From NCBI GenBank assembly GCA_028045305.1, contig JAOFTV010000014.1:1-45568 (forward strand): 45,568 bases of DNA, given 5' to 3'. The translations under genes were made by a program, and so were the position numbers. The notes under the pieces are model-generated. The model was not told the DNA's origin. It worked only from the letters and a program-made list of their open reading frames with translations, and did no database searches. The stretch is from Opitutales bacterium. Its GTDB lineage: Bacteria; Verrucomicrobiota; Verrucomicrobiia; Opitutales; Seribacteraceae. Shown here in pieces: positions 26,255-36,125 of this stretch. Each line of letters opens with the position of its first letter. The stretch's first letter is position 1.

Positions 26255-27028
26255 TTAACCCAGAGACTCCCCAATCCAGTCGATCACTGCATCGATCATT
26301 GGTTTTTCCCCATCTTCAGAAAATACATGATTTGCACTGGGTATCTCCACCAGTTTTTTCGGCTCATTGGCGAGGGCGAATATTTCCTGGGAATCTTTGA
26401 TTGGTACGACATCGTCGGTACTTCCATGAACTAACAACCAGGGAACTTTTATTTCTCCAGCCTTGGATGCCGTACTTCCAATGTTTTCAAGATCGTTCTT
26501 AAAAGTGGAAGAAAGTGGACAGCTTGGTTCTTCCCACATACATCCAGAGTCTGGTGTCTCCTCTCCGAACTCACGCTCGTAAAATGCTTGGGTGTTTACC
26601 ATTCCGGCAAGGGAGATCAAAAACTTGATCCGTTCATCAGAAGCCGCCGCCAATACTCCGACCGCACCGCCCATACTATGCCCGGCATAAATGACTCGAT
26701 ATCCTGAGGCATCAGCGGCAGAAAGAACTGCTTTTAAATCATTCACTTCCTTAGAAATGGTCGATTGCCTAAAATCTCCTCCTGAGCCTCCATTGCCAGA
26801 AAAAGAAAAACGCAAAACTGGCAGGCCCTCCGCAGCTACTGCTTCGGCAAGTGCCACCACGAAAGGGCGATCCTTATTTCCCGTCACTCCATGCCCGATA
26901 ATCAATAAATTGCGGGCATTTTCCTGCCCGGCGTGAAAAGTATATTCGAGGATTTCTCCATCTTGGTTCTTAATCGTATCTTCCATAACCTCATGGGATA
27001 ACCATACCTTGCCCATACTGGCAAGCAT
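26255..27028 (-). CDS. Alpha/beta hydrolase (serine aminopeptidase/esterase type)
   Basis: A cytoplasmic alpha/beta hydrolase of 257 residues. Visible elements are the oxyanion segment IIGHGVTGNKDRP, nucleophile Ser118 in GHSMGG, acid Asp205 or Asp206 in HGSTDDVVP and base His234 in SANHVF. A lid insertion (residues 143-185) contains two Cys. Three ATG codons are possible starts (27028, 27016, 26986). The last has a GAGG nearby and gives a family-like start (MEDTIKN), so the true protein may be 243 residues. Substrate unknown. Confidence 0.82.
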   Translation of the reverse strand: MLASMGKVWLSHEVMEDTIKNQDGEILEYTFHAGQENARNLLIIGHGVTGNKDRPFVVALAEAVAAEGLPVLRFSFSGNGGSGGDFRQSTISKEVNDLKAVLSAADASGYRVIYAGHSMGGAVGVLAAASDERIKFLISLAGMVNTQAFYEREFGEETPDSGCMWEEPSCPLSSTFKNDLENIGSTASKAGEIKVPWLLVHGSTDDVVPIKDSQEIFALANEPKKLVEIPSANHVFSEDGEKPMIDAVIDWIGESLG

Positions 27029-27045
27029 CCAACTGATAAAACTAC

Positions 27046-27084
27046 AAAAAAGGGCCGGTCCCGCACTTGGCGAAACCAGCCCTT
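27046..27084 (-). terminator. Intrinsic terminator of the DUF5069 gene
   Basis: Read on the minus strand, a 10 bp stem (27084-27075 with 27059-27050, one G-T pair) with a 15-base loop is followed by six T. It lies 28 bp past the DUF5069 stop and just upstream of the alpha/beta hydrolase start. Confidence 0.88.
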
Positions 27085-27111
27085 AAATTGATGAATTCTA
27101 AAATTTCTTAA

Positions 27112-27549
27112 TTAAGCAATTTCGGAAGCGTGAAATTCCAACCAGTCATCCAAGTTGTTTAAGTTAATCGCATCCTTGGGATCTCCATCAGCCAATCCAT
27201 TAGCCGAAAGAATGCCCTGGCGGGTAGCATCGTCATGGTTGTATCCAGTAATGGATGCATTAAGGGAAGAAACTGTATCGCCATCAAGCTTTACTCCAGG
27301 TTGGGATTGTACCCATGCTTCAAACTGTGGGTAGGTGGGCTTGGAGTCAGTAATGAAGGAGCGAACGGAATCAGCATTCAAACCCAAGGCATCAATAACC
27401 ATGGAATCATAACCAGCACCAATCCCAGGATAACCGTCGGCAATTTTTCCGGCAGCTTCCAAGGAAACTTTTTGCCAAAGACGTGGGAGATGAAGAACGC
27501 CAAGTGGGCCGGCAGTACCGGAACTAATCAGGGGAACAATATTAGACAT
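27112..27549 (-). CDS. DUF5069 domain protein
   Basis: A 145-residue soluble protein matching DUF5069 as I recall it: LHLPRLWQKVSLEAAGKI near residues 19-36, then DGYPGIGAGYDSMVIDALGL and a C-terminal aspartate-rich helical part (NNLDDWLEFHASE). The domain occurs in Verrucomicrobiota and cyanobacteria and has no assigned function. It is a single gene with its own terminator, divergent from the beta-hydroxyacid dehydrogenase gene. Confidence 0.7.
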   Translation of the reverse strand: MSNIVPLISSGTAGPLGVLHLPRLWQKVSLEAAGKIADGYPGIGAGYDSMVIDALGLNADSVRSFITDSKPTYPQFEAWVQSQPGVKLDGDTVSSLNASITGYNHDDATRQGILSANGLADGDPKDAINLNNLDDWLEFHASEIA

Positions 27550-27700
27550 ATTTTTTATATTTTTAGGTTTGCTGTAAAACTTGAGGAAGCAGTGCTCCCA
27601 AAGTAAGGAACAATATTTCTCAAGAATTGGGTGGACAATTTCTGCGCCTTTCCCATCAAAGGTAAAGGTTATTTAATAATTTCATCCAACATAAATAGAT
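27550..27700. other. Divergent intergenic region
   Basis: A 151 bp AT-rich spacer between the divergent DUF5069 and beta-hydroxyacid dehydrogenase genes. It must carry promoters for both, but I find no convincing promoter pair or operator palindrome. Confidence 0.4.
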
Positions 27701-28600
27701 ATGAGCACCAAAGAAAAAAGAATCGGATTTGTCGGCCTCGGTCGTATGGGAGCCAATATGGCCCGTAATTTAAAGGACAAAGGCTATCAAATTAGCACGG
27801 TCTATGACATCAACGAAAGTGTGGCATCCTCCCTTGCTGATGAACTCGGTTCACAGGCTGCCTCATCCTTGACTGAGGTAACTGCTCATTCGGATATCAT
27901 CCTCACTGTGGTCACCAACGATGCCGCCATGGAATCGATTTTCTTTAACGATGCAGACAACTTATTTTCCAATTCCTCCGGGAAATTGTTTATCAATTGT
28001 GCCACCCTCTCTCCTGGGCTTCACGTCCGCCTGGAAGGTGCCGCGGCAGAGATAGGGGCTCAAACCCTTGAAGGCTGTATGGCGTCAAGCATCACTCAGG
28101 CACGCGAAGGCACCCTGTATTTAATGATCGGTGGACAGGAAGATGTTTTTAATTCCGTCAAAGACTTGCTTGACGATTTGAGCATCAATTTGCGCTTCGT
28201 TGGAGAAGCCGGTAAGGCAGCTCAGGTCAAAGCCTTGGTCAATATGGTTATGAATATCAACACCGCGGCACTCGCAGAAGGGCTGGGCATTGCTGATGCT
28301 CTCGGACTCGACCTCAATATGATCTGTGAAATCTTTTCCCAGACCGGGGCTAACTCGCGTGTACTTGAGACCGATTCTGAGGATATGATCGGGCGGGATC
28401 ACGAGTGCTACTTTTCCGCCGATCATGCCGCCAAGGATTCAGGAATTGCCATTTCTGTCGCTGAAGCAGCCGGAATCAATGTCCCCTTGGCAAAAGCCAC
28501 ACTTTCCCAGTACCAGAAAATGGTCGAGGCCGGACTTGGAGAACTTGATAAATCTGGAGTTGCCGAGCTTACCTTTAAAGGAAGAGGCCCTGGTAACTAA
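27701..28600 (+). CDS. Beta-hydroxyacid dehydrogenase (3-hydroxyisobutyrate / tartronate semialdehyde type)
   Basis: A 299-residue NAD(P)-dependent oxidoreductase. The Rossmann motif GFVGLGRMG is at residues 9-17. The substrate-binding EGCMASSITQAREGTLYLMIGG segment and the catalytic-Lys helix around residues 170-185 (KAAQVKALVNMV) follow, and the second domain is all-helical. Members act on 3-hydroxyisobutyrate, tartronate semialdehyde, glyoxylate or related small acids; the sequence alone does not say which. It is a single gene, followed immediately by a terminator-like hairpin. Confidence 0.85.
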   Translation: MSTKEKRIGFVGLGRMGANMARNLKDKGYQISTVYDINESVASSLADELGSQAASSLTEVTAHSDIILTVVTNDAAMESIFFNDADNLFSNSSGKLFINCATLSPGLHVRLEGAAAEIGAQTLEGCMASSITQAREGTLYLMIGGQEDVFNSVKDLLDDLSINLRFVGEAGKAAQVKALVNMVMNINTAALAEGLGIADALGLDLNMICEIFSQTGANSRVLETDSEDMIGRDHECYFSADHAAKDSGIAISVAEAAGINVPLAKATLSQYQKMVEAGLGELDKSGVAELTFKGRGPGN

Positions 28601-28618
28601 GCCTGACTGGAGTCAGGC
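28601..28618 (+). terminator. Hairpin terminator between convergent genes
   Basis: A perfect 7 bp stem (28601-28607 with 28612-28618) with loop TGGA begins on the base after the dehydrogenase stop codon, and the convergent helicase stop is 8 bp away. The following T tract is short (ATTTAAATT), so strength is moderate; it may act in both directions. Confidence 0.6.
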
Positions 28619-28625
28619 ATTTAAA

Positions 28626-29915
28626 TTACCTACCCCTAGCCCCACCTGAACGGTGTCCCGGGTTATGGTTTCTGCGTGACCGGTTTGAATGGCCGGAGTT
28701 ACCCTGAAACCCTCCCCCTTTCCTGCGGTTAAAACCACCGGAGTTTTGCTTACTTGGGTTATTTGTTTGCACCGGAACATCAGGCAGTGAAATCCCTTCT
28801 GTTGATAATCTTTCCATTTCTTTCTTGGACAATCGTTCAACCGCTGCCAGTGCCGACCGATCTTCCGAGGTTATAAAGTTAATCGCCACTCCAGTCGATT
28901 GTGCCCGTCCTGTCCGTCCTATCCGATGAACATAATCCTCGGCCTGGGGAGGGAAATCGTAATTGATAACATGAGAAATTCCTTCCACATCAATTCCACG
29001 AGCTGCAATATCTGTAGCCACAAGTACACGAATCTTACCACTTTTAAAATCACCCAGGGCTCGGGCCCGTTGCCCTTGTGAACGATTAGAATGAATAGCA
29101 CCTGTGGTAATACCCTTGCGGGATAATTGACGGGCAATCCGGTCTGCTCCGTGCTTGGTGCGGGAAAAAACCAAGACCATACTAAGTTCAGCATCCTTTA
29201 TGATATGCTGAATAAGGTGCATTTTTTGGGGCTTTTCCACTTGGTAGGCGTATTGCTTAACAGTGTCTGCCGGATTGGTCCGTCTGCCAATCTCTACAAC
29301 CTTGGAATTTTTTTGGAATTGATGGGTGAGTTTCTCAATTTCTTTAGACAATGTTGCAGAAAAAAGGAGGGTCTGTCGTTCCTTCGGTATTGCCTGTACA
29401 ATTTTCCGGATATTGGGAAGGAAGCCCATATCGAGCATACGGTCTGCCTCGTCCAATACCAAATATTCAAGGCCCGAAAAGTCGACACATCCCTGATCCA
29501 TTAAATCCATTAACCTACCTGGAGTGGCAATGACTAATTCATCACCTCTTCGCAAGGCCTGCTTTTGTGGTCCCTCACCCACACCACCATAGACCTGAGC
29601 CACTCGCAATTTTACATATTTGGAATAGGTGGATACATTCTCTCCTATTTGGACTACCAATTCACGGGTGGGAGAAAGTACAAGAGCACGGATACCTGTT
29701 CGTCCAGACTGCTTAGCACGATCGTCTAATTTTTCCAGCATCGGCAAAGTAAAAGCAGCAGTCTTCCCTGTACCGGTTTGAGCAATTCCCGTTAGGTCTC
29801 GCCCCTCTAATATCAAAGGAATAGCAGATGCCTGAATGGGCGTGGGATTTTCATACCCGGACTCTTTAATCGCCCGTAATAAATTAGGGCCGAGCCCAAG
29901 TGTTTCAAAAGACAT
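28626..29915 (-). CDS. DEAD-box RNA helicase, RhlE-like
   Basis: A 429-residue ATP-dependent RNA helicase. Visible elements are the Q motif (FETLGLG with NPTPIQ), Walker A AQTGTGKT (45-52), DEAD at 155-158, SAT at 186-188, and HRIGRTGR near 330. The 60-residue C-terminal tail is rich in Gly, Arg, Asn and Ser (repeated RRKGGG and RGG-like units), as in RhlE/CsdA-type helicases that bind RNA non-specifically. Likely roles are ribosome assembly or cold-shock RNA remodelling. Its 3' end faces the hydroxyacid dehydrogenase gene. Confidence 0.92.
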   Translation of the reverse strand: MSFETLGLGPNLLRAIKESGYENPTPIQASAIPLILEGRDLTGIAQTGTGKTAAFTLPMLEKLDDRAKQSGRTGIRALVLSPTRELVVQIGENVSTYSKYVKLRVAQVYGGVGEGPQKQALRRGDELVIATPGRLMDLMDQGCVDFSGLEYLVLDEADRMLDMGFLPNIRKIVQAIPKERQTLLFSATLSKEIEKLTHQFQKNSKVVEIGRRTNPADTVKQYAYQVEKPQKMHLIQHIIKDAELSMVLVFSRTKHGADRIARQLSRKGITTGAIHSNRSQGQRARALGDFKSGKIRVLVATDIAARGIDVEGISHVINYDFPPQAEDYVHRIGRTGRAQSTGVAINFITSEDRSALAAVERLSKKEMERLSTEGISLPDVPVQTNNPSKQNSGGFNRRKGGGFQGNSGHSNRSRRNHNPGHRSGGARGR

Positions 29916-30124
29916 CGGCTTACCCTACTCCTTTTCAAACTGTTGGCGATGGCATAATCAATAGCGAGCTCAAGAATACTGATAAATATTGTAATCCAGA
30001 GGAAATATCCGCAGCACTAAATGAGAAAAATATAAAATATTTTGTAAATATATACAATTAAGGCTATGTTTAGGTATCAGCCGATTAGTAAATCTGGCAG
30101 AGAAATAAAAAGATAAATCATTTA
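29916..30124. other. Divergent intergenic region upstream of the lipid operon
   Basis: A 209 bp spacer, very AT-rich in its middle (about 30020-30060, with runs such as AAAATATAAAATATTTTG). It separates the divergent helicase gene and patatin-led operon and must hold both promoters. A short frame on the minus strand here has no protein-like features and I do not call it a gene. Confidence 0.4.
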
Positions 30125-31147
30125 ATGGGGAATAGTCGAAACGGTGTAAACACTCGTTTCCCCGCCAAACGGGGAGGAAAGAGAAAACGCCAAAAGACTT
30201 CAATTCCCGGCTTTTTTGCGGACAGATTCCCGTTGGCTAAACGCTCAAGGCCCATCATCGGTGTTGCCCTGTCATGTGGGGGAGCAAAAGGTTTGGCCCA
30301 CCTTGGTGTAATCCGCGTGTTAATGGAAAATGGAATTATTCCCGACATGATTGCAGGATCAAGCATGGGAGCCTATGTCGGGGCGTTGTGGGCTAAGGGA
30401 TTCGATGACGATGAAATGGAAAAAGTGGCCCTCGAGTGTAGTGGTTTTCTGGGAGCTTTAAAATTGGTCGATCCTAAACTTTGGCCAGTCCGTGGCTTAC
30501 TTCGTGGGGAAATTATCGAGGATGGACTTCGTAAAAGGTTAAAATTTGCCACCTTTAAAGAACTCCGCACTCCTTTGTTTGTTTCCGGAACGGATCTCGA
30601 CAACCTTGAATCCAGTTGGTTTGAAAATGGCGATGTCGCCTCAGCCGTCCGGGCAAGTTGTGGATTACCCGGCGTATTTGCTCCCAAAAAAATCCAGGGA
30701 AAAAACTATGTGGATGGAGGAATTACAGCACCATTACCTGTGGAAAAACTTCGTCAAATGGGGGCTGATATCATCATCGCTTCAAATGTTATGGTTCCTC
30801 CAGAAGAAAGAAAGAACCTAGATATTCGTTCCAAAACTCTGCGGCAACGCTTCGCCAACAAGCATCCCGTACTTCATTTCCTCAACCAAACCTTTAACCC
30901 ATTTTCTTTCGGGAGTGGACTACAGGTGCTTGACCGTTGTGTACAGGTCGGACAATCACGCCGGTTATCTGCGAGTTTAAAAGAAGCAGATTTGATCATC
31001 AATGCCTACAGCTTTCATTCCCGATGGTACGAATTTTATAAACCTGAACGTTTTATCGCCTTGGGAAATCGAGCCGCCAGGAAATCGTTACCTCAATTAT
31101 TATCAGTAATTAAAAAAGCAACACCACCACCCTACACACTCTCATGA
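30125..31147 (+). CDS. Patatin-like phospholipase / lipase
   Basis: A 340-residue serine lipase with a Ser-Asp dyad. The oxyanion loop is CGGAKGLAHLG (51-61), the nucleophile is Ser80 in GSSMG, and the catalytic Asp197 lies in VDGGI. The first 40 residues are strongly basic and probably disordered; no signal peptide is present, so it acts inside the cell or at the inner membrane. Members of this RssA-like group release fatty acids from phospholipids or other esters. It is the first gene of a five-gene operon for fatty-acid oxidation and overlaps the ligase gene by 4 bp (ATGA). It likely supplies free fatty acids to that pathway. Confidence 0.88.
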   Translation: MGNSRNGVNTRFPAKRGGKRKRQKTSIPGFFADRFPLAKRSRPIIGVALSCGGAKGLAHLGVIRVLMENGIIPDMIAGSSMGAYVGALWAKGFDDDEMEKVALECSGFLGALKLVDPKLWPVRGLLRGEIIEDGLRKRLKFATFKELRTPLFVSGTDLDNLESSWFENGDVASAVRASCGLPGVFAPKKIQGKNYVDGGITAPLPVEKLRQMGADIIIASNVMVPPEERKNLDIRSKTLRQRFANKHPVLHFLNQTFNPFSFGSGLQVLDRCVQVGQSRRLSASLKEADLIINAYSFHSRWYEFYKPERFIALGNRAARKSLPQLLSVIKKATPPPYTLS

Positions 31148-32682
31148 ATATGCACAAACACCCAGCCTGGGGCAGAAAGTCTGCCGATGAAGCCCTTTCC
31201 GGACAGAATAAGGCCTTTCGTTCCTTTATTCGTAATCAAATCTTTCCACACTCCTTACATTACCGTCAATTATTCAAAAAACTCGGTATCAACCCAGGAG
31301 ACCTCGGTGGCCTTGAAGACCTTCCCAGGATCCCCTTCACCAGCAAAGCGGACTTGGCGATTGCCGTTAGCGAAGAACGGATTCGTGACTTCGTACTTCT
31401 TCCTGATCCAAAAAAATTACGCCGCCGCCCAAGCACCCTTTTTCGTGCCCTTCTTACTGGGCCAGAAAGAACAAGAATCTCCCTGGATGAGGAATACCGC
31501 CCTATCCTTCTCACCTCCACTACCGGTCGTTCTGCCGAACCTGTTCCTTTTCTCTATTCCAGACGGGATATCAACCACTTGGCGGTCATGGGCGGGCGGA
31601 TTATGCAAGCGGGCGAATGCACCCGGGAAGATCGAGTGCTCAATGTTTTTCCTTATGCCCCCCACCTTGCTTATTGGTTGACCTACCATGCTGCTGATTC
31701 AGCAGGTGTTTTTCATCTTGGAACAGGAGGGGGAAAAACGATGGGTACAGATGGAAACCTCCGTTTATTAGTCAAAAGCAAACCCACTATACTCGTGGGT
31801 ATGCCCACATTTGTTTATCACCTTCTTAGGCGTGCCCTAGATGTTGGAGAAAAAGTGGAAGGTTTAAAAGTTATTGCCCTGGGGGGTGAAAAAGCTCCAC
31901 CGGGCCTACGCCGAAAACTTGCCGGTCTGGCCGAAGAGCTTGGATCTCCCGGTCTGCGCATTCTTTCAACCTATGGATTCACGGAGGCCAAGGGTGCATG
32001 GACGGAATGCTCAGTCTCCCCTGCGGATCCTTCCACTGGTTATCACCTATCTCCAGAATTCGGACACATTGAAATCGTCGATCCGAAAACTGGGGAACCC
32101 ATGCCTCCGGAAACTCCGGGAGAAATTATTTACACTCCCCTGGATGGTCGAGGCTCCATTGTTTTGCGCTATCGGACCGGTGATTTATCTGAAGGTGGAC
32201 TGACCTGGAAACCCTGCCCGGCATGTGGCCGAATTCTTCCACGCTTACTTGGTCGTATATCCCGTGTATCCGAACAAAGAAGAATGAAGCTCGATAAAGT
32301 TAAGGGCTCACTGGTGGATTTTAATGAACTGGAAGTCATTCTCGATGATGTCGATGCAATTGGCAGTTGGCAGCTCGAACTGTGCAAGGCCAATAACGAT
32401 CCCCTTGAAGTCGACGAACTCCACCTCCACCTATCCATCGAACCAAATCATTCAAAAGCAGATGTGGAAAACTTGGTTCGCCGGCGCTTTCGGGAAGTTG
32501 CTGAAATTACACCCAACCAAATTTTTTATCATAATGCCGAGGAAATGCGTAAACTGCACGGAGTCGGTAAAAATTTAAAGGAGGAAAAAATCGTAGACCA
32601 TCGAACGGTTGCCCCAAACAACCCGATGCCTCGCCCCCATCCAAAACGAAGAAGAAACCAACGAAAGGAGGCTGTAAAATGA
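31144..32682 (+). CDS. PaaK-like AMP-forming acyl/aryl-CoA ligase
   Basis: A 512-residue member of the ANL superfamily, closest in layout to phenylacetate-CoA ligase. The N-terminal helix ends in LEDLPRIPFTSKADL, the phosphate loop region is TSTTGRSAEP (near 122-131), STYGFTEAKGAWTEC supplies the adenine/acyl site, and YRTGDLSEGG is the conserved Asp motif. A Cys pair (PCPACG) near 358 may bind zinc, as in some PaaK enzymes. A long basic tail follows. In this operon it should activate the acid consumed by the downstream beta-oxidation enzymes; chain type unknown. It overlaps its neighbours by 4 bp at both ends. Confidence 0.82.
   Translation: MNMHKHPAWGRKSADEALSGQNKAFRSFIRNQIFPHSLHYRQLFKKLGINPGDLGGLEDLPRIPFTSKADLAIAVSEERIRDFVLLPDPKKLRRRPSTLFRALLTGPERTRISLDEEYRPILLTSTTGRSAEPVPFLYSRRDINHLAVMGGRIMQAGECTREDRVLNVFPYAPHLAYWLTYHAADSAGVFHLGTGGGKTMGTDGNLRLLVKSKPTILVGMPTFVYHLLRRALDVGEKVEGLKVIALGGEKAPPGLRRKLAGLAEELGSPGLRILSTYGFTEAKGAWTECSVSPADPSTGYHLSPEFGHIEIVDPKTGEPMPPETPGEIIYTPLDGRGSIVLRYRTGDLSEGGLTWKPCPACGRILPRLLGRISRVSEQRRMKLDKVKGSLVDFNELEVILDDVDAIGSWQLELCKANNDPLEVDELHLHLSIEPNHSKADVENLVRRRFREVAEITPNQIFYHNAEEMRKLHGVGKNLKEEKIVDHRTVAPNNPMPRPHPKRRRNQRKEAVK
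32664..32671 (+). promoter_or_regulatory. Strong Shine-Dalgarno of the thiolase gene
   Basis: AAAGGAGG, a near-perfect anti-16S match, lies 7 bp before the thiolase ATG and inside the end of the ligase gene. It fixes the start at 32679 and suggests the thiolase is translated well independently of coupling. Confidence 0.75.
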
Positions 32683-33959
32683 ATGAAAAAATACTTCATA
32701 TCGTAGACGGCACAAGGTTGCCACTGGCCAAGGCAGGTGGTCGTCTATCCAGGCTCAGTGCCGGAGATCTTGGAACCGCAGTGGTAAAGGGCTTGCTTGC
32801 ACGCAGCGGGATTGATCCATCAATCATTGACGAAGTAATCATGGGTTGTGTCTGCCAACCAGCAGAGGAATCCAACCTTGCACGGGTTATTTCTTTGAGG
32901 TCTGGCATCCCTCAATCCGTTCCCGCCCGCACCGTTCATCGAAATTGTGCTTCTGGATTTGAAGCTATCACACAGGCGGCGGAAAAAATGGCAGCCGGGC
33001 GTGGCGAAATCTTTTTAGTTGGTGGTGTTGAGAGTATGTCTCAGGTACCACTCCTCTTCCCTCGAACTGCCTCCTCTAAATTTGCCCGCTTACAAAAGGC
33101 CAGATCTATCGGCTCGAGAATTTCATCTCTCTGCAACTTCAGACCGAGAGATTTCTCACCAGTACCCGCACTCCTCAAAGGACTGACCGATCCGACCTGC
33201 AACCTGGGTATGGGCCAAACCGCAGAAATTCTGGCTCGCGAATTTTCCATATCCCGTGAACGCCAGGACCGATTTGCTCTTCGTTCTCATGAACATGCTC
33301 TTTCAGGGAAGGATCGAACCAAGACCGAAATAATTCCCGCCTATGACCATGTTCAACATGCCATGCAGGAAGACGATGGTCCCCGCCCCGACTCTTCCCT
33401 TGAGAAACTTGGTCGCTTACGCCCAATCTTTGATCGGAGTAGAGGTTCTGTGACCGCGGGAAATTCATCCCAGGTAACAGATGGAGCAGTTGCTCTGCTC
33501 GTTGCCAGCGAGGAGGCATGCAAACAACACCATCTCAATTCCATTGGTCGTTTGATTGACTGGACATATTCCGGGTGCGAACCGCAACGAATGGGACTGG
33601 GCCCAGCCTATGCCCTTGCCCGGGGACGGGCTCAGGGAGCGCCCGAACTTGATGAGGTGGATATTATTGAATTAAATGAAGCCTTTGCCGCCCAGGCTCT
33701 GGCAGTGATGGATGCCTGTAAGTCCGAAAAATTCTGCCACGAAAAACTTGGTCTTTCCAAAGTGCTCGGGGAAATGAATGAGGAGATCGTAAATGTAAAT
33801 GGAGGATCTATTGCTCTGGGGCATCCCGTGGGTGCAACCGGTGCACGCCTTGCTTTAACCGCTTTGCATGAACTTGAGAAGCGGAACCAAAAAAAAGCCC
33901 TGGTCACTCTCTGCGTAGGGGGAGGTCAGGGAGCCGCCCTTTGGCTGGAAAGAAATTAG
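32679..33959 (+). CDS. Acetyl-CoA acyltransferase (thiolase)
   Basis: Cleaves 3-ketoacyl-CoA to acetyl-CoA and a shortened acyl-CoA, the last step of beta-oxidation. The 426-residue protein has acylated Cys90 in [20 protein letters not shown], the active-site His382 in [10 protein letters not shown] and the second catalytic Cys412 in CVGGGQGAA. Its length and insertions resemble FadI-type thiolases. It lies between the ligase and the FadB-type gene in the operon, overlapping the former by 4 bp and separated from the latter by 12 bp. The thiolase may form a complex with the downstream fusion protein, as in known fatty-acid oxidation complexes. Confidence 0.92.
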   Translation: MNEKILHIVDGTRLPLAKAGGRLSRLSAGDLGTAVVKGLLARSGIDPSIIDEVIMGCVCQPAEESNLARVISLRSGIPQSVPARTVHRNCASGFEAITQAAEKMAAGRGEIFLVGGVESMSQVPLLFPRTASSKFARLQKARSIGSRISSLCNFRPRDFSPVPALLKGLTDPTCNLGMGQTAEILAREFSISRERQDRFALRSHEHALSGKDRTKTEIIPAYDHVQHAMQEDDGPRPDSSLEKLGRLRPIFDRSRGSVTAGNSSQVTDGAVALLVASEEACKQHHLNSIGRLIDWTYSGCEPQRMGLGPAYALARGRAQGAPELDEVDIIELNEAFAAQALAVMDACKSEKFCHEKLGLSKVLGEMNEEIVNVNGGSIALGHPVGATGARLALTALHELEKRNQKKALVTLCVGGGQGAALWLERN

Positions 33960-33971
33960 AAGGATAAAATC

Positions 33972-36125
33972 ATGAATAAAAACCAAAGAATTCTCATTAC
34001 CTGCCATAGCGACCGCACGGTTACCTGGACACTTTCCCGGTCAGACGGGCGGGCAAACCTGATCGATCAATTATTCATCGATGAGTTAAAGCAAGCGATC
34101 TCCGATCTGGAAAGGGATAAACTGGCAACCGGTTTGATCATTCGTTCAGGACATCCAAAAATCTTCCTGGCTGGTGCCGATCTTTCCACCCTCTCCAACC
34201 TGAATCCTCAAGAATTGGAAAAACTTTTACAAGACGGACAGGATACATTTACCCGTTTATCAAGACTTGATCTGACCACCGTCTGTGCAATCAATGGGCC
34301 TTGCCTTGGTGGCGGTTATGAACTCGCCCTTGCCTGTGATCGTAGAATCCTTTCGGCCAAACCCCATGCCGTAGTGGGCTTGCCTGAAACGAGCCTTGGC
34401 TTATTGCCAAGCTGGGGAGGTTGTTATCGACTTCCCCGGTTGATTGGTTTGTTTCGGGCATTGCCCACCTTGGCTGGCGGTCGCCCTGTTCGACCATTCA
34501 AAGCCAGGAAGCTCGGAATGGTTGATCAAGTCGTACCGGAAGAGTCCCTTGAGCAAGCGGCTCGCGAAGCCCTGAATACGGGCAAGGCTTCGCCCCGTTT
34601 GCACTGGGATAACCTACCACTTGTCCGTCAAATTATTTATCATATTGGGCGTCGCTCTATCGTCAATCAAACCAAAGGTCATTACCCTGCCCCACTCGCT
34701 TCCCTGAGGGTAATGAAAGATGCACTTGGCTTGAACCGCAGTGCCGTAATGAAGCGGGAACGGGAAGAATTTCTTTCCCTGGCTAAGTCTCCCGAATCTT
34801 CCAGCCTCCTGCATTATTTCTTCCTTCGTGAACGAGCCAAAAAAGTGGCAATTCCCAAAGAGGGAGAGGCCACTCACGAAATCTCTCGGGTACAAGTTAT
34901 TGGTGCGGGAAAGATGGGTGGAGGAATTGCTCAATGGTTAGCTGCACGCGGGCTGCCCGTAATCCTTTCCGACCTTTCCACCGATGCTTTATCGCTTGGA
35001 CTAAGCACTGTACAATCATTGCTTGTCCAAGCCGGTAAACGGGGCATTCTCACCCCACTTGCGGCGAGGCAGGCCATGGATCGAATCACCCCGGTTTGTG
35101 AACCCGTACCTGTTCGGGAAGGAGATTTTATCATCGAAGCAATTGTGGAACGAATTGGGGTAAAACGTACCATGTTCGCCGAGTTGGACAAACGATCGCC
35201 CAAGTCAGTCCCCTTTGCCACCAATACCTCGGCTCTGTCTATTGATTGTATGAATGTGGCGATGGACAATCCATCCCGCCTGGGCGGTCTGCATTTTTTC
35301 AACCCTGTCCATCGCATGGAACTCGTTGAAGTCATCCAAGGCAAGGAAACCAATCCCGCAGTCGTCCGTACCCTTCTTAAATTTGTAAACCGAATTGGAA
35401 AACGGGCGTTTCTCTGCAAAGATTCACCCGGTTTCCTCGTCAATCGAATCCTCGTCCCCTACTTGGTGGAGGCTGCTATTCTTTGGGAAGAAGGAATCGA
35501 TCCAAAAATGATCGACCGTGCGATGACTGGATTTGGAATGCCTATGGGGCCTTTGCGTTTGCTCGATGAGATTGGATTGGATGTCGCCGGACATGTGGCC
35601 AAAGAATTGAAATTCAGGCTTCCCAGGCTGGCAACGCCACCATCCCTCCTTAAGCAAATGAATCATAAAGGTATGCTCGGGCGCAAAACAGGTAGCGGAT
35701 TTTATCTTTATTCTAAAAAAAAGGGAAAGCTCCCAACCAATCCAGAACTTTGCAGATTGCGGACAAACCGTACCCAAAAGTCCAGGATTGAACCCCTTGC
35801 CGAGCGGATGAACTTGGTAATGCTTAACGAAGCGGCAAGATGCCTGGAGGAAGAAGTGGTCTCTTCTCCAAGTGATGTTGATTTCGGGATGATTGCCGGT
35901 ACTGGATGGGCACCTTTCCGGGGTGGTCCCTTGCGCTATGCTGATCACATCGGTGCCCGTGTCATTGTTGAAAAAATGGAAAGATTGGCCGCGGATTTGG
36001 ACGATCGTTTCGAGCCCTGTCAATACCTGCTCGATCTTGCCCGAAAAAATAAAACCTTTTATTCGGAATCGACCCGTTCGGTTCCTCAATTCTCATCAAA
36101 ACCAAAGGAAAGGATCATACAATGA
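33972..36125 (+). CDS. FadB/FadJ-type enoyl-CoA hydratase / 3-hydroxyacyl-CoA dehydrogenase fusion
   Basis: A 717-residue bifunctional enzyme covering steps two and three of beta-oxidation. The N-terminal crotonase domain has AGADLS, then NGPCLGGGYELALACD and GLPETSLGLLPSWGG with both catalytic Glu positions present. The dehydrogenase begins near residue 306 with VIGAGKMGGGIAQ and continues with HFFNPVHRMELVEV (catalytic His) and KDSPGFLVNRIL. A clear Shine-Dalgarno (AAGGA) precedes the ATG. The stop overlaps the acyl-CoA dehydrogenase start by 4 bp. FadB and FadJ cannot be separated by eye. Confidence 0.93.
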   Translation: MNKNQRILITCHSDRTVTWTLSRSDGRANLIDQLFIDELKQAISDLERDKLATGLIIRSGHPKIFLAGADLSTLSNLNPQELEKLLQDGQDTFTRLSRLDLTTVCAINGPCLGGGYELALACDRRILSAKPHAVVGLPETSLGLLPSWGGCYRLPRLIGLFRALPTLAGGRPVRPFKARKLGMVDQVVPEESLEQAAREALNTGKASPRLHWDNLPLVRQIIYHIGRRSIVNQTKGHYPAPLASLRVMKDALGLNRSAVMKREREEFLSLAKSPESSSLLHYFFLRERAKKVAIPKEGEATHEISRVQVIGAGKMGGGIAQWLAARGLPVILSDLSTDALSLGLSTVQSLLVQAGKRGILTPLAARQAMDRITPVCEPVPVREGDFIIEAIVERIGVKRTMFAELDKRSPKSVPFATNTSALSIDCMNVAMDNPSRLGGLHFFNPVHRMELVEVIQGKETNPAVVRTLLKFVNRIGKRAFLCKDSPGFLVNRILVPYLVEAAILWEEGIDPKMIDRAMTGFGMPMGPLRLLDEIGLDVAGHVAKELKFRLPRLATPPSLLKQMNHKGMLGRKTGSGFYLYSKKKGKLPTNPELCRLRTNRTQKSRIEPLAERMNLVMLNEAARCLEEEVVSSPSDVDFGMIAGTGWAPFRGGPLRYADHIGARVIVEKMERLAADLDDRFEPCQYLLDLARKNKTFYSESTRSVPQFSSKPKERIIQ

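Noticed and set aside
29970..30203. 77-codon minus-strand frame in the divergent spacer
   Set aside because: It overlaps the patatin gene start, sits in AT-rich promoter DNA, and its product has no protein-like pattern or ribosome site.
35424..36089. 221-codon minus-strand open frame
   Set aside because: It is antisense to the FadB-type gene, whose frame has all expected motifs; the reverse product looks random.
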